Shown here piece by piece: positions 36,731-51,700 of a DNA stretch of 64,000 bases. This stretch comes from Eledone cirrhosa (lineage: Eukaryota; Mollusca; Cephalopoda; Octopoda; Eledonidae). A model generated the notes under the pieces. The model was given only the letters and a program-made list of their open reading frames with translations. It was not told where the DNA came from and did not search any database. Positions within the stretch are counted from its first letter, which is position 1. The number at the start of each line of letters is the position of its first letter. The stretch is from contig OZ024744.1 in the NCBI GenBank assembly GCA_964016885.1, positions 119,293,197-119,357,196 on the forward strand, in the 5' to 3' direction. A program made the translations under genes and the position numbers.

Positions 36731-39700
36731 ACTGGGTACTTTTTGTTGTGACACCTACATGACCACTTTACAGTGTGTACTAGGTACTTGTTGTTGTGAC
36801 ACCTACTTGACGACTTTACAGTGTGTACTGGGTACATTTTGTTGTGACACCTACTTGACCACTTTACAGTGTGTACTAGGTACTTGTTGTTGTGACACCT
36901 ACATGACCACTTTACAGTGTGTACTGGGTACTTTTTGTTGTGACACCTACATGACCACTTTACAGTGTGTACTGAGTACCTGTTGCTGTGACACCTACAT
37001 GACTACTTTACAGTGTGTACTGGGTACTTTTTGTCATGACACCTACATGACCACTTTACAGTGTGTACTGGGTAGTTTTTGTTGTGACACCTACTTGACC
37101 ACTTTACTGTGTGTACTGGGTACGTTTTGTCGTGACACCTACATGACCAACTTACAGTGTGTAATGAGTACTTTTCGTTTTGACACCTACATGCCCACTT
37201 AACAGTGTGTACTGAGTACTTTTTGTTGTGACACCTACATGAGCACTTTACAGTGTGTACTGGGTAATTTTTGTTGTGACACCTACATGACCACTTTACA
37301 GTGTGTACTAGGTACTTGTTGTTGTGACACCTACATGACCACTTTACAGTGTGTACTGGGTACTTTTTGGTGTGACACCTACGTGACCACTTTACAGCGT
37401 GTACTGGGTACTTTTTGGTGTGACACCTACATGACCACTTTACAGTGTATACTGAGTACTTTTTTTCATGACACCTACATGACCACTTTACAATGTGTAC
37501 TGGGTACTTTTTGTGACACCTACATGACCACTTTACAGTGTGACAAGGTACTTGTTGTTGTGACACCTACATGCCCACTTTACAGTGTGTACTGGGTACT
37601 TTTTGCCATGACACCTACATGCCCACTTTACAGTGTGTACTGGGTACTTTTTGTTGTGACACCTACATGACAGCTTTACAGTGTGTACTGGGTACTTTTT
37701 GTCATGACACCTACATGAACACTTTACAGTGTGTACTAGGTACTTGATGTTGTGACACCTACATGACCACTTTACAGTGTGTACTGGGTACTTTTTGGTG
37801 TGACACCTACTTGACTACTTTACAGTGTGTACTTGGCACTTTGTGTCATGACACCTACATGACCACTTTACAGTGTGTACTGGGTACTTTTTGTCAAGAC
37901 AACTACATGACCACTTTACAGTCTATACTGGGTACTTTTTGTTGTGACACCTACATGACCACTTTACAGTGTATACTGAGTACTTTTTTTCATGTCACCT
38001 ACATGACCACTTTACAATGTGTACTGGGTACGTTTTGGTGTGACACCTACATGACTACTTTACAGTGTGTACTTGGCACTTTGTGTCATGACACCTACAT
38101 GACCACTTTACAGTGTGTACTAGGTACTTTTTGTTGTGAACCTACCTGACCACTTTACAGTGTGTACTGGCTACTTTTTGTCATGACACCTACGTGACCA
38201 CTTTACAACGTGTACTGGGTACTTTTTGTGACACCTACATGACCACTTTACAGTGTGACTAGGTACTTGTTGTTGTGACACCTACATGCCCACTTTACAG
38301 TGTGTACTGGGTACTTTTTGTCATGACACCTACATGCCCACTTTACAGTGTGTACAGGGTACTTTTTGTTGTGACACCTACATGACAGCTTTACAGTGTG
38401 TACTGGGTACTTTTTGTCATGACACCTACATGAACACTTTACAGTGTGTACTAGATACTTGATGTTGTGACACCTACATGACCACTTTACAGTGTGTACT
38501 GGGTACTTTTTGGTGTGACACCTACATGACTACTTTACAGTGTGTACTTGGCACTTTGTGTCATGACACCTACATGACCACTTTACAGTCTGTACTAGGT
38601 ACTCGATGTTGTGACACCTACATGACCACTTTACAGTGGACTGGGTACTTTTTGTTGTGACACCTACATGCCCAATTTTCGGTGTGTACTGGGTACTTTT
38701 TGTTGTGACTCCTACATGACCACTTTACAGTGTGTACTGGATACTTTTTTCTCAAGACAACTACATGACCACTTTACAGTGTGTACTGGGTACTTTTTGT
38801 TGTGACACCTACATGACCACTTTACAGTGTGTACTAGGTACTTGTTGTTGTGACACCTACTTGACGACTTTACAGTGTGTACTGGGTACATTTTGTTGTG
38901 ACACCTACTTGACCACTTTACAGTGTGTACTAGGTACTTGTTGTTGTGACACCTACATGACCACTTTACAGTGTGTACTGGGTACTTTTTGTTGTGACAC
39001 CTACATGACCACTTTACAGTGTGTACTGGGTACTTTTTGTCATGACACCTACATGACCACTTTACAGTGTGTACTGGGTAGTTTTTGTTGTGACACCTAA
39101 TTGACCACTTTACTGTGTGTACTGGGTACGTTTTGTCGTGACACCTACATGACCAACTTACAGTGTGTAATGAGTACTTTTCGTTTTGACACCTACATGC
39201 CCACTTAACAGTGTGTACTGAGTACTTTTTGTTGTGACACCTACATGAGCACTTTACAGTGTGTACTGGGTAATTTTTGTTGTGACACCTACAAGACCAC
39301 TTTACAGTGTGTACTAGGTACTTGTTGTTGTGACACCTACATGACCACTTTACAGTGTGTACTGGGTACTTTTTGGTGTGACACCTACGTGACCACTTTA
39401 CAGCGTGTACTGGGTACTTTTTGGTGTAACACCTACATGACCACTTTACAGTGTATACTGAGTGCTTTTTTTCATGACACCTACATGACCACTTTACAAT
39501 GTGTACTGGGTACTTTTTGTGACACCTACATGACCACTTTACAGTGTGACAAGGTACATGTTGTTGTGACACCTACATGCCCACTTTACAGTGTGTACTG
39601 GGTACTGTTTGCCATGACACCTACATGCCCACTTTACAGTGTGTACTGGGTACTTTTTGTTGTGACACCTACATGACAGCTTTACAGTGTGTACTGGGTA

Positions 39701-42700
39701 CTTTTTGTCATGACACCTACATGAACACTTTACAGTGTGTACTAGGTACTTGATGTTGTGACACCTACATGACCACTTTACAGTGTGTACTGGGTACTTT
39801 TTGGTGTGACACCTACATGACTACTTTACAGTGTGTACTTGGCACTTTGTGTCATGACACCTACATGACCACTTTACAGTGTGTACTGGGTACTTTTTGT
39901 CAAGACAACTACATGACCACTTTACAGTCTATACTGGGTACTTTTTGTTGTGACACCTACATGACCACTTTACAGTGTGGACTGGGTACTTTTTGTCATG
40001 ACACCTACATGACCACTTTACAGTGTGTACTAGGTACTCGATGTTGTGACACCTACATGACCACTTTACAGTGGACTGGGTACTTTTTGTTGTGACACCT
40101 ACATGCCCAATTTACGGTGTGTACTGGGTACTTTTTGTTGTGACTCCTATATGACCACTTTACAGTGTTTACTGGGTACTTTTTGTTGTGACTCCTACAT
40201 GACCACTTTACAGTGTGTACTGGATACTTTTTTGTCAAGACAACTACATGACCACTTTACAGTGTGTACTGGGTACTTATTGTTGTGACACCTACATGAC
40301 CACTTTACAGTGTGTACTAGGTACTTGTTGTTGTGACACCTACATGACCACTTTACAGTGTGTACTGTGTACTTTTTGTTGTGACACCGACATGACCACT
40401 TTACAGTGTGTACTGAGTACCTGTTGCTGTGACACCTACATGACTACTTTACAATGTGTACTGGGTACTTTTTGTCATGACACCTACATGACCACCTTAC
40501 AGTGTGTACTGGGTACTTTTTGGTGTGACACCTACATGACCACTTTACAGTGTGTACTGGGTACTTTTTGCTGTGACACCTACATGACTACTTTACAGTG
40601 TGTACTGGGTACTTTTTGTCATGACACCTACATGACCACTTTACAGTGTGTACTGGGTAGTTTTTGTTGTGACACCTACTTGACCACTTTACTGTGTGTA
40701 CTGGGTACGTTTTGTCGTGACACCTACATGACCAACTTACAGTGTGTAATGAGTACTTTTCGTTTTGACACCTACATGCCCACTTAACAGTGTGTACTGA
40801 GTACTTTTTGTTGTGACACCTACATGAGCACTTTACAGTGTGTACTGGGTAATTTTTGTTGTGACACCTACATGACCACTTTACAGTGTGTACTAGGTAC
40901 TTGTTGTTGTGACACCTACATGACCACTTTACAGTGTGTACTGGGTACTTGTTGGTGTGACACCTACGTGACCACTTTACAGCGTGTACTGGGTACTTTT
41001 TGGTGTGACACCTACATGACCACTTTACAGTGTATACTGAGTACTTTTTTTCATGTCACCTACATGACCACTTTACAATGTGTACTGGGTACGTTTTGGT
41101 GTGACACCTACATGACTACTTTACAGTGTGTACTTGGCACTTTGTGTCATGACACCTACATGACCACTTTACAGTGTGTACTAGGTACTTTTTGTTGTGA
41201 CACCTACCTGACCACTTTACAGTGTGTACTGGCTACTTTTTGTCATGACACCTACGTGACCACTTTACAACGTGTACTGGGTACTTTTTGTGACACCTAC
41301 ATGACCACTTTACAGTGTGACTAGGTACTTGTTGTTGTGACACCTACATGCCCACTTTACAGTGTGTACTGGGTACTTTTTGTCATGACACCTACATGCC
41401 CACTTTACAGTGTGTGCAGGGTTCTTTTTGTTGTGACACCTACATGAACACTTTACAGTGTGTACTAGGTACTTGATGTTGTGACACCTACATGACCACT
41501 TTACAGTGTGTACTGGGTACTTTTTGGTGTGACACCTACATGACTACTTTACAGTGTGTACTTGGCACTTTGTGTCATGACACCTACATGACCACTTTCC
41601 AGTGGACTGGGTACTTTTTGTTGTGACACCTACATGCCCAATTTACGGTGTGTACTGGGTACTTTTTGTTGTGACTCCTACATGACCACTTTACAGTGTG
41701 TACTGGATACTTTTTTGTCAAGACAACTACATGACCACTTTACAGTGTGTACTGGGTACTTTTTGTTGTGACACCTACATGACCACTTTACAGTGTGTAC
41801 TAGGTACTTGTTGTTGTGACACCTACTTGACGACTTTACAGTGTGTACAGGGTACATTTTGTTGTGACACCTATTTGACCACTTTACAGTGTGTACTAGG
41901 TACTTGTTGTTGTGACACCTACATGACCACTTTACAGTGTGTACTGGGTACTTTTTGTTGTGACACCTACATGACCACTTTACAGTGTGTACTGAGTACC
42001 TGTTGCTGTGACACCTACATGACTACTTTACAGTGTGTACTGGGTACTTTTTGTCATGACACCTACATGACCACTTTACAGTGTGTACTGGGTAGTTTTT
42101 GTTGTGACACCTACTTGACCACTTTACTGTGTGTACTGGGTACGTTTTGTCGTGACACCTACATGACCAACTTACAGTGTGTAATGAGTACTTTTCGTTT
42201 TGACACCTACATGCCCACTTAACAGTGTGTACTGAGTACTTTTTGTTGTGACACCTACATGAGCACTTTACAGTGTGTACTGGGTAATTTTTGTTGTGAC
42301 ACCTACATGACCACTTTACAGTGTGTACTAGGTACTTGTTGTTGTGACACCTACATGACCACTTTACAGTGTGTACTGGGTACTTTTTGGTGTGACACCT
42401 ACGTGACCACTTTACAGCGTGTACTGGGTACTTTTTGGTGTGACACCTACATGACCACTTTACAGTGTATACTGAGTACTTTTTTTCATGACACCTACAT
42501 GACCACTTTACAATGTGTACTGGGTACTTTTTGTGACACCTACATGACCACTTTACAGTGTGACAAGGTACTTGTTGTTGTGACACCTACATGCCCACTT
42601 TACAGTGTGTACTGGGTACTTTTTGCCATGACACCTACATGCCCACTTTACAGTGTGTACTGGGTACTTTTTGTTGTGACACCTACATGACAGCTTTACA

Positions 42701-45590
42701 GTGTGTACTGGGTACTTTTTGTCATGACACCTACATGAACACTTTACAGTGTGTACTAGGTACTTGATGTTGTGACACCTACATGACCACTTTACAGTGT
42801 GTACTGGGTACTTTTTGGTGTGACACCTACTTGACTACTTTACAGTGTGTACTTGGCACTTTGTGTCATGACACCTACATGACCACTTTACAGTGTGTAC
42901 TGGGTACTTTTTGTCAAGACAACTACATGACCACTTTACAGTCTATACTGGGTACTTTTTGTTGTGACACCTACATGACCACTTTACAGTGTATACTGAG
43001 TACTTTTTTTCATGTCACCTACATGACCACTTTACAATGTGTACTGGGTACGTTTTGGTGTGACACCTACATGACTACTTTACAGTGTGTACTTGGCACT
43101 ATGTGTCATGACACCTACATGACCACTTTACAGTGTGTACTAGGTACTTTTTGTTGTGAACCTACCTGACCACTTTACAGTGTGTACTGGCTACTTTTTG
43201 TCATGACACCTACGTGACCACTTTACAACGTGTACTGGGTACTTTTTGTGACACCTACATGACCACTTTACAGTGTGACTAGGTACTTGTTGTTGTGACA
43301 CCTACATGCCCACTTTACAGTGTGTACTGGGTACTTTTTGTCATGACACCTACATGCCCACTTTACAGTGTGTACAGGGTACTTTTTGTTGTGACACCTA
43401 CATGACAGCTTTACAGTGTGTACTGGGTACTTTTTGTCATGACACCTACATGAACACTTTACAGTGTGTACTAGATACTTGATGTTGTGACACCTACATG
43501 ACCACTTTACAGTGTGTACTGGGTACTTTTTGGTGTGACACCTACATGACTACTTTACAGTGTGTACTTGGCACTTTGTGTCATGACACCTACATGACCA
43601 CTTTACAGTGTGTACTAGGTACTCGATGTTGTGACACCTACATGACCACTTTACAGTGGACTGGGTACTTTTTGTTGTGACACCTACATGCCCAATTTTC
43701 GGTGTGTACTGGGTACTTTTTGTTGTGACTCCTACATGACCACTTTACAGTGTGTATTGGATACTTTTTTCTCAAGACAACTACATGACCACTTTACAGT
43801 GTGTACTGGGTACTTTTTGTTGTGACACCTACATGACCACTTTACAGTGTGTACTAGGTACTTGTTGTTGTGACACCTACTTGACGACTTTACAGTGTGT
43901 ACTGGGTACATTTTGTTGTGACACCTACTTGACCACTTTACAGTGTGTACTAGGTACTTGTTGTTGTGACACCTACATGACCACTTTACAGTGTGTACTG
44001 GGTACTTTTTGTTGTGACACCTACATGACCACTTTACAGTGTGTACTGGGTACTTTTTGTCATGACACCTACATGACCACTTTACAGTGTGTACTGGGTA
44101 GTTTTTGTTGTGACACCTACTTGACCACTTTACTGTGTGTACTGGGTACGTTTTGTCGTGACACCTACATGACCAACTTACAGTGTGTAATGAGTACTTT
44201 TCGTTTTGACACCTACATGCCCACTTAACAGTGTGTACTGAGTACTTTTTGTTGTGACACCTACATGAGCACTTTACAGTGTGTACTGGGTAATTTTTGT
44301 TGTGACACCTACAAGACCACTTTACAGTGTGTACTAGGTACTTGTTGTTGTGACACCTACATGACCACTTTACAGTGTGTACTGGGTACTTTTTGGTGTG
44401 ACACCTACGTGACCACTTTACAGCGTGTACTGGGTACTTTTTGGTGTGACACCTACATGACCACTTTACAGTGTATACTGAGTGCTTTTTTTCATGACAC
44501 CTACATGACCACTTTACAATGTGTACTGGGTACTTTTTGTGACACCTACATGACCACTTTACAGTGTGACAAGGTACTTGTTGTTGTGACACCTACATGC
44601 CCACTTTACAGTGTGTACTGGGTACTGTTTGCCATGACACCTACATGCCCACTTTACAGTGTGTACTGGGTACTTTTTGTTGTGACACCTACATGACAGC
44701 TTTACAGTGTGTACTGGGTACTTTTTGTCATGACACCTACATGAACACTTTACAGTGTGTACTAGGTACTTGATGTTGTGACACCTACATGACCACTTTA
44801 CAGTGTGTACTGGGTACTTTTTGGTGTGACACCTACATGACTACTTTACAGTGTGTACTTGGCACTTTGTGTCATGACATCTACATGACCACTTTACAGT
44901 GTGTACTGGGTACTTTTTGTCAAGACAACTACATGACCACTTTACAGTCTATACTGGGTACTTTTTGTTGTGACACCTACATGACCACTTTACAGTGTGG
45001 ACTGGGTACTTTTTGTCATGACACCTACATGACCACTTTACAGTGTGTACTAGGTACTCGATGTTGTGACACCTACATGACCACTTTACAGTGGACTGGG
45101 TACTTTTTGTTGTGACACCTACATGCCCAATTTACGGTGTGTACTGGGTACTTTTTGTTGTGACTCCTATATGACCACTTTACAGTGTTTACTGGGTACT
45201 TTTTGTTGTGACTCCTACATGACCACTTTACAGTGTGTACTGGATACTTTTTTGTCAAGACAACTACATGACCACTTTACAGTGTGTACTGGGTACTTAT
45301 TGTTGTGACACCTACATGACCACTTTACAGTGTGTACTAGGTACTTGTTGTTGTGACACCTACATGACCACTTTACAGTGTGTACTGTGTACTTTTTGTT
45401 GTGACACCTACATGACCACTTTACAGTGTGTACTGAGTACCTGTTGCTGTGACACCTACATGACTACTTTACAATGTGTACTGGGTACTTTTTGTCATGA
45501 CACCTACATGACCACCTTACAGTGTGTACTGGGTACTTTTTGGTGTGACACCTACATGACCACTTTACAGTGTGTACTGGGTACTTTTTG
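36570..45590. repeat. Array 2: 5,020-bp higher-order pair
   Basis: Landmarks 36,678, 37,239, 37,763, 38,732, 39,245, 39,769 and 40,103 each recur exactly 5,020 bp later, with only scattered point changes (for example TACAAGACC is shared at about 39,290 and 44,310). The match runs from about 36,570 to 40,570 against 41,590 to 45,590. The constant offset over 4 kb means no net unit gain or loss since duplication, so this is one of the youngest events in the array. Confidence 0.85.
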
Positions 45591-48500
45591 GTGTCACACC
45601 TACATGACCACTTTACAGTGTGTACTGGGTACCTTTTGTTGTGACATCTACATGACCACTTTACAGTGTTTTACTGGGTACTTTTTGTTGTGACACCTAC
45701 ATGACCACTTTACAGTGTTTTACTGGGTACTTTTTGTTGTGACACCTACATGACCACTTTACAGTGTGTACTGATTACGTTTTGTCATGACACCTACATG
45801 ACCACTTTACAGTGTGTACTGGGTACTTTTTGTTGTGACACCTACATGACCACTTTACAGTGTTTTACTGGGTACTTTTTGTTGTGACACCTACATGACC
45901 ACTTTACAGTGTGTACTGGTTACGTTTTGTCATGACACCTACATGACCACTTTACAGTGTGTACTGGTTACGTTTTGTCATGACACCTACATGACCACTT
46001 TACAGTGTGTACTGGGTACTTTTTGGTGTGACACCTACATGACCACTTTACAGTGTGTACTGGGTACTTTTTGTTGTGACACCTACATGACCACTTTACA
46101 GTGTGTACTGGGTACTTTTTGGTCTGACACCTACATGACCACTTTACAGTGTGTACTGAGTGATTTTTTTCATGACACCTACATGACCACTTTACAGTGT
46201 GTACGGGGTAACTTTTGTTGTGACACCTACATAACGACTTTACAGTGAGACTAGGTACTTGTTGTTGTGACACCTACATGCCCACTTTACAGTGTGTGCT
46301 GGGTACTTTTTGTCATGACACCTACATGACCACTTTACAGTGTGTATTGGGAACATTTTGTCGTGACACCTACATGACCACTTTATAGTGTGTACGGGGT
46401 ACTTTTTGTCATGACACCTACATGACCACTTTACAGTGTAAACTAGGTACTTGTTGTTGTGACACATACATGACCACTTTACGGTGTGTACTGGGTACTT
46501 TTTGTCATGACACCTACGTGACCACTTTACAATGTGTACTGGGTACTTTTTGTGACACCTACATGACCACTTTACAGTGTGACTAGGTACTTGTTGTTGT
46601 GACACCTACATGCCCACTTTACAGTGTGTACTGGGTACTTTTTGTCATGACACCTACATGCCCACTTTACAGTGTGTACTGGGTACTTTTTGTTGTGACA
46701 CCTACATGACAGCTTTACAGTGTGTACTGGGTACTTTTTGTCATGACACCTACATGAACACTTTACAGTGTGTACTAGGTACTTGATATTGTGACACCTA
46801 CATGACCACTTTACAGTGTGTACTGGGTACTTTTTGGTGTGACACCTACATGACTACTTTACAGTGTGTACTTGGCACTTTGTGTCATGACACCTACATG
46901 ACCACTTTACAGTCTGTACTGGGTACTTTTTGTCAAGACAACTACATGACCACTTTACAGTGTGTACTGGGTACATTTTGTTGTGACACCTACATGACCA
47001 CTTTACAGTGTGGACTGGGTACTTTTTGTCATGACACCTACATGACCACTTTACAGTGTGTACTAGGTACTCGATGTTGTGACACCTACATGACCACTTT
47101 ACAGTGGACTGGGTACTTTTTGTTGTGACACCTACATGCCCAATTTACGGTGTGTACTGGGTACTTTTTGTTGTGACTCCTATATGACCACTTTACAGTG
47201 TTTACTGGGTACATTTTGTTGTGACTCCTACATGACCACTTTACAGTGTGTACTGGATACATTTTTGTCAAGACATCTACATGACCACTTTACAGTGTGT
47301 ACTAGGTACTTGTTGTTGTGACACCTACTTGACCACTTTACAGTGTGTACTGGGTACATTTTGTTGTGACACCAACTTGACCACTTTACAGTGTGTACTA
47401 GGTACTTGTTGTTGTGACACCTACATGACCACTTTACAGTGTGTACTGGGTACTTTTTGTTGTGACACGTACATGACCACTTTAGAGTGTGTACTGAGTA
47501 CCTGTTGCTGTGACACCTACATGACTACTTTACAGTGTGTACTGGGTACTTTTTGTCATGACACCTACATGACCACTTTACAGTGTGTACTGGGTAGTTT
47601 TTGTTGTGACACCTACTTGACCACTTTACTGTGTGTACTGGGTACGTTTTGTCGTGACACCTACATGACCAACTTACAGTGTGTAATGAGTACTTTTCGT
47701 TTTGACACCTACATGCCCACTTAACAGTGTGTACTGAGTACTTTTTGTTGTGACACCTACATGAGCACTTTACAGTGTCTACTGGGTAATTTTTGTTGTG
47801 ACACCTACATGACCACTTTACAGTGTGTACTAGCTACTTGTTGTTGTGACACCTACATGACCACTTTACAGTGTGTACTGGGTACTTTTTGGTGTGACAC
47901 CTACGTGACCACTTTACAGCGTGTACTGGGTACTTTTTGGTGTGACACCTACATGACCACTTTACAGTGTATACTGAGTACTTTTTTTCATGTCACCTAC
48001 ATGACCACTTTACAATGTGTACTGGGTACGTTTTGGTGTGACACCTACATGACTACTTTACAGTGTGTACTTGGCACTTTGTGTCATGACACCTACATGA
48101 CCACTTTACAGTGTGTACTAGGTACTTCTTGTTGTGACACCTACCTGACCACTTTACAGTGTGTACTGGCTACTATTTGTCATGACACCTACGTGACCAC
48201 TTTACAACGTGTACTGGGTACTTTTTGTGACACCTACATGACCACTTTACAGTGTGACTAGGTACTTGTTGTTGTGACACCTACATGCCCACTTTACAGT
48301 GTGTACTGCGTACTTTTTGTCATGAGACCTACATGCCCACTTTACAGTGTGTACAGGGTACTTTTTGTGGTGACACCTACATGACAGCTTTACAGTGTGT
48401 ACTGGGTACTTTTTGTCATGACACCTACATGACCACTTTACAGTGTGTACTGGGTACTTTTTGGTGTGACACCTACATGACTACTTTACAGTGTGTACTT

Positions 48501-48762
48501 GGCACTTTGTGTCATGACACCTACATGACCACTTTACAGTGTGTACTGGGTACTTTTTGTCAAGACAACTACATGACCACTTTACAGTGTATACTGGGTA
48601 ATTTTTGTTGTGACACCTACATGACCACTTTACAGTGTGGACTGGGTACTTTTTGTCATGACACCTACATGACCACTTTACAGTGTGTACTAGGTACTCG
48701 ATGTTGTGACACCTACATGACTACTTTACAGTGGACTGGGTACTTTTTGTTGTGACACCTAC
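45591..48762. repeat. Array 2: transition segment
   Basis: This segment combines modules seen elsewhere. 46,240-47,720 resembles the 3.5-kb repeat at 34,190-35,670. 47,950-48,261 carries the TTTTTTTCATGTCACC and ACGTTTTGG units that dominate the next region. A local duplication of GGTTACGTTTTGTCATG units is visible at about 45,910-45,990. No gene seen. Confidence 0.75.
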
Positions 48763-51700
48763 ATGCCCAATTTACGGTGTGTGCTGGGTACTTTTTGTTG
48801 TGACTCCTATATGACCACTTTACAGTGTTTACTGGGTACTTTTTGTTGTGACTCCTACATGACCACTTTACAGTGTGTACTGGATACTTTTTTGTCAAGA
48901 CAACTACATGACCACTTTACAGTGTGTACTGGGTACTTATTGTTGTGACACCTACATGACCACTTTACAGTGTGTACTAGGTACTTGTTGTTGTGACACC
49001 TACTTGACCACTTTACAGTGTGTACTGGGTACATTTTGTTGTGACACCTACTTGACCACTTTACAGTGTGTACTATGTACTTGTTGTTGTGACACCTACA
49101 TGACCACTTTACAGTGTGTAATGTGTACTTTTTGTTGTGATACCTACATGACCACTTTACAGTGTGTACTGAGTACCTGTTGCTGTGACACCTACATGAC
49201 TACTTTACAGTGTGTACTGGGTACTTTTTGTAATGACACCTACATGACCACTTTACAGTGTGTACTGGGTAGTTTTTGTTGTGACACCTACTTGACCACT
49301 TTACTGTGTGTACTGGGTACTTTTTGTCGTGACACCTACATGACCAACTTACAGTGTGTAATGAGTACTTTTTGTTGTGACACCTACATGCCCACTTTAC
49401 AGTGTGTACTGAGTACTTTTTGTTGTGACACCTACATGAGCATTTTACAGTGTGTACTGGGTAATTTTTGTTGTGACACCTACATGACCACTTTACAGTG
49501 TATACTGAGTACTTTTTTTCATGTCACCTACATGACCACTTTACAATGTGTACTGGGTACGTTTTGGTGTGACACCTACATGACTACTTTACAGTGTGTA
49601 CTTGGCACTTTGTGTCATGACACCTACATGACCACTTTACAGTGTGTACTAGGTACTTCTTGTTGTGACACCTACCTGACCACTTTACAGTGTGTACTGG
49701 CTACTTTTTGTCATGACACCTACGTGACCACTTTACAACGTGTACTGGGTACTTTTTGTGACACCTACATGACCACTTTACAGTGTGACTAGGTACTTGT
49801 TGTTGTGACACCTACATGCCCACTTTACAGTGTGTACTGGGTACTTTTTGTCATGAGACCTACATGCCCACTTTACAGTGTGTACAGGGTACTTTTTGTG
49901 GTGACACCTACATTACAGCTTTACAGTGTGTACTGGGTACTTTTTGTCATGATACCTACATGAACACTTTACAGTGTGTACTAGGTACTTGATGTTGTGA
50001 CACCTACATGACCACTTTACAGTGTGTACTGGGTACTTTTTGGTGTGACACCTACATGACTACTTTACAGTGTGTACTTGGCACTTTGTGTCATGACACC
50101 TACATGACCACTTTACACTGTGTACTGGGTACTTTTTGTCAAGACAACTACATGACCACTTTACAGTGTATACTGGGTAATTTTTGTTGTGACACCTACA
50201 TGACCACTTTACAGTGTGGACTGGGTACTTTTTGTCATGACACCTACATGACCACTTTACAGTGTGTACTAGGTACTCGATGTTGTGACACCTACATGAC
50301 CACTTTACAGTGGACTGGGTACTTTTTGTTGTGACACGTACATGCCCAATTTACGGTGTGTGCTGGGTACTTTTTGTTGTGACTCCTATATGACCACTTT
50401 ACAGTGTTTACTGGGTACTTTTTGTTGTGACTCCTACATGACCACTTTACAGTGTGTACTGGATACTTTTTTGTCAAGACAACTACATGACCACTTTACA
50501 GTGTGTACTGGGTACTTATTGTTGTGACACCTACATGACCACTTTACAGTGTGTACTAGGTACTTGTTGTTGTGACACCTACTTGACCACTTTACAGTGT
50601 GTACTGGGTACATTTTGTAGTGACACCTACTTGACCACTTTACAGTGTGTACTATGTACTTGTTGTTGTGACACCTACATGACCACTTTACAGTGTGTAA
50701 TGTCTACTTTTTGTTGTGATACCTACATGACCACTTTACAGTGTGTACTGAGTACCTGTTGCTGTGACACCTACATGACTACTTTACAGTGTGTACTGGG
50801 TACTTTTTGTAATGACACCTACATGACCACTTTACAGTGTGTACTGGGTAGTTTTTGTTGTGACACCTACTTGACCACTTTACTGTGTGTACTGGGTACT
50901 TTTTGTCGTGACACCTACATGACCAACTTACAGTGTGTAATGAGTACTTTTTGTTGTGACACCTACATGCCCACTTTACAGTGTGTACTGAGTACTTTTT
51001 GTTGTGACACCTACATGAGCACTTTACAGTGTGTACTGGGTAATTTTTGTTGTGACACCTACATGACCACTTTACAGTGTATACTGAGTACTTTTTTTCA
51101 TGTCACCTACATGACCACTTTACAATGTGTACTGGGTACCTTTTGGTGTGACACCTACATGACTACTTTACAGTGTGTACTTGGCACTTTGTGTCATGAC
51201 ACCTACATGACCACTTTACAGTGTGTACTAGGTACTTCTTGTTGTGACACCTACCTGACCACTTTACAGTGTGTACTGGCTACTTTTTGTCATGACACCT
51301 ACGTGACCACTTTACAACGTGTACTGGGTACTTTTTGTGACACCTACATGACCACTTTACAGTGTGACTAGGTACTTGTTGTTGTGACACCTACATGCCC
51401 ACTTTACAGTGTGTACTGGGTACTTTTTGTCATGAGACCTACATGCCCACTTTACAGTGTGTACAGGGTACTTTTTGTGGTGACACCTACATGACAGCTT
51501 TACAGTGTGTACTGGGTACTTTTTGTCATGACACCTACATGAACACTTTACAGTGTGTACTAGGTACTTGATGTTGTGACACCTACATGACCACTTTACA
51601 GTGTGTACTGGGTACTTTTTGGTGTGACACCTACATGACTACTTTACAGTGTGTACTTGGCACTTTGTGTCATGACACCTACATGACCACTTTACAGTGT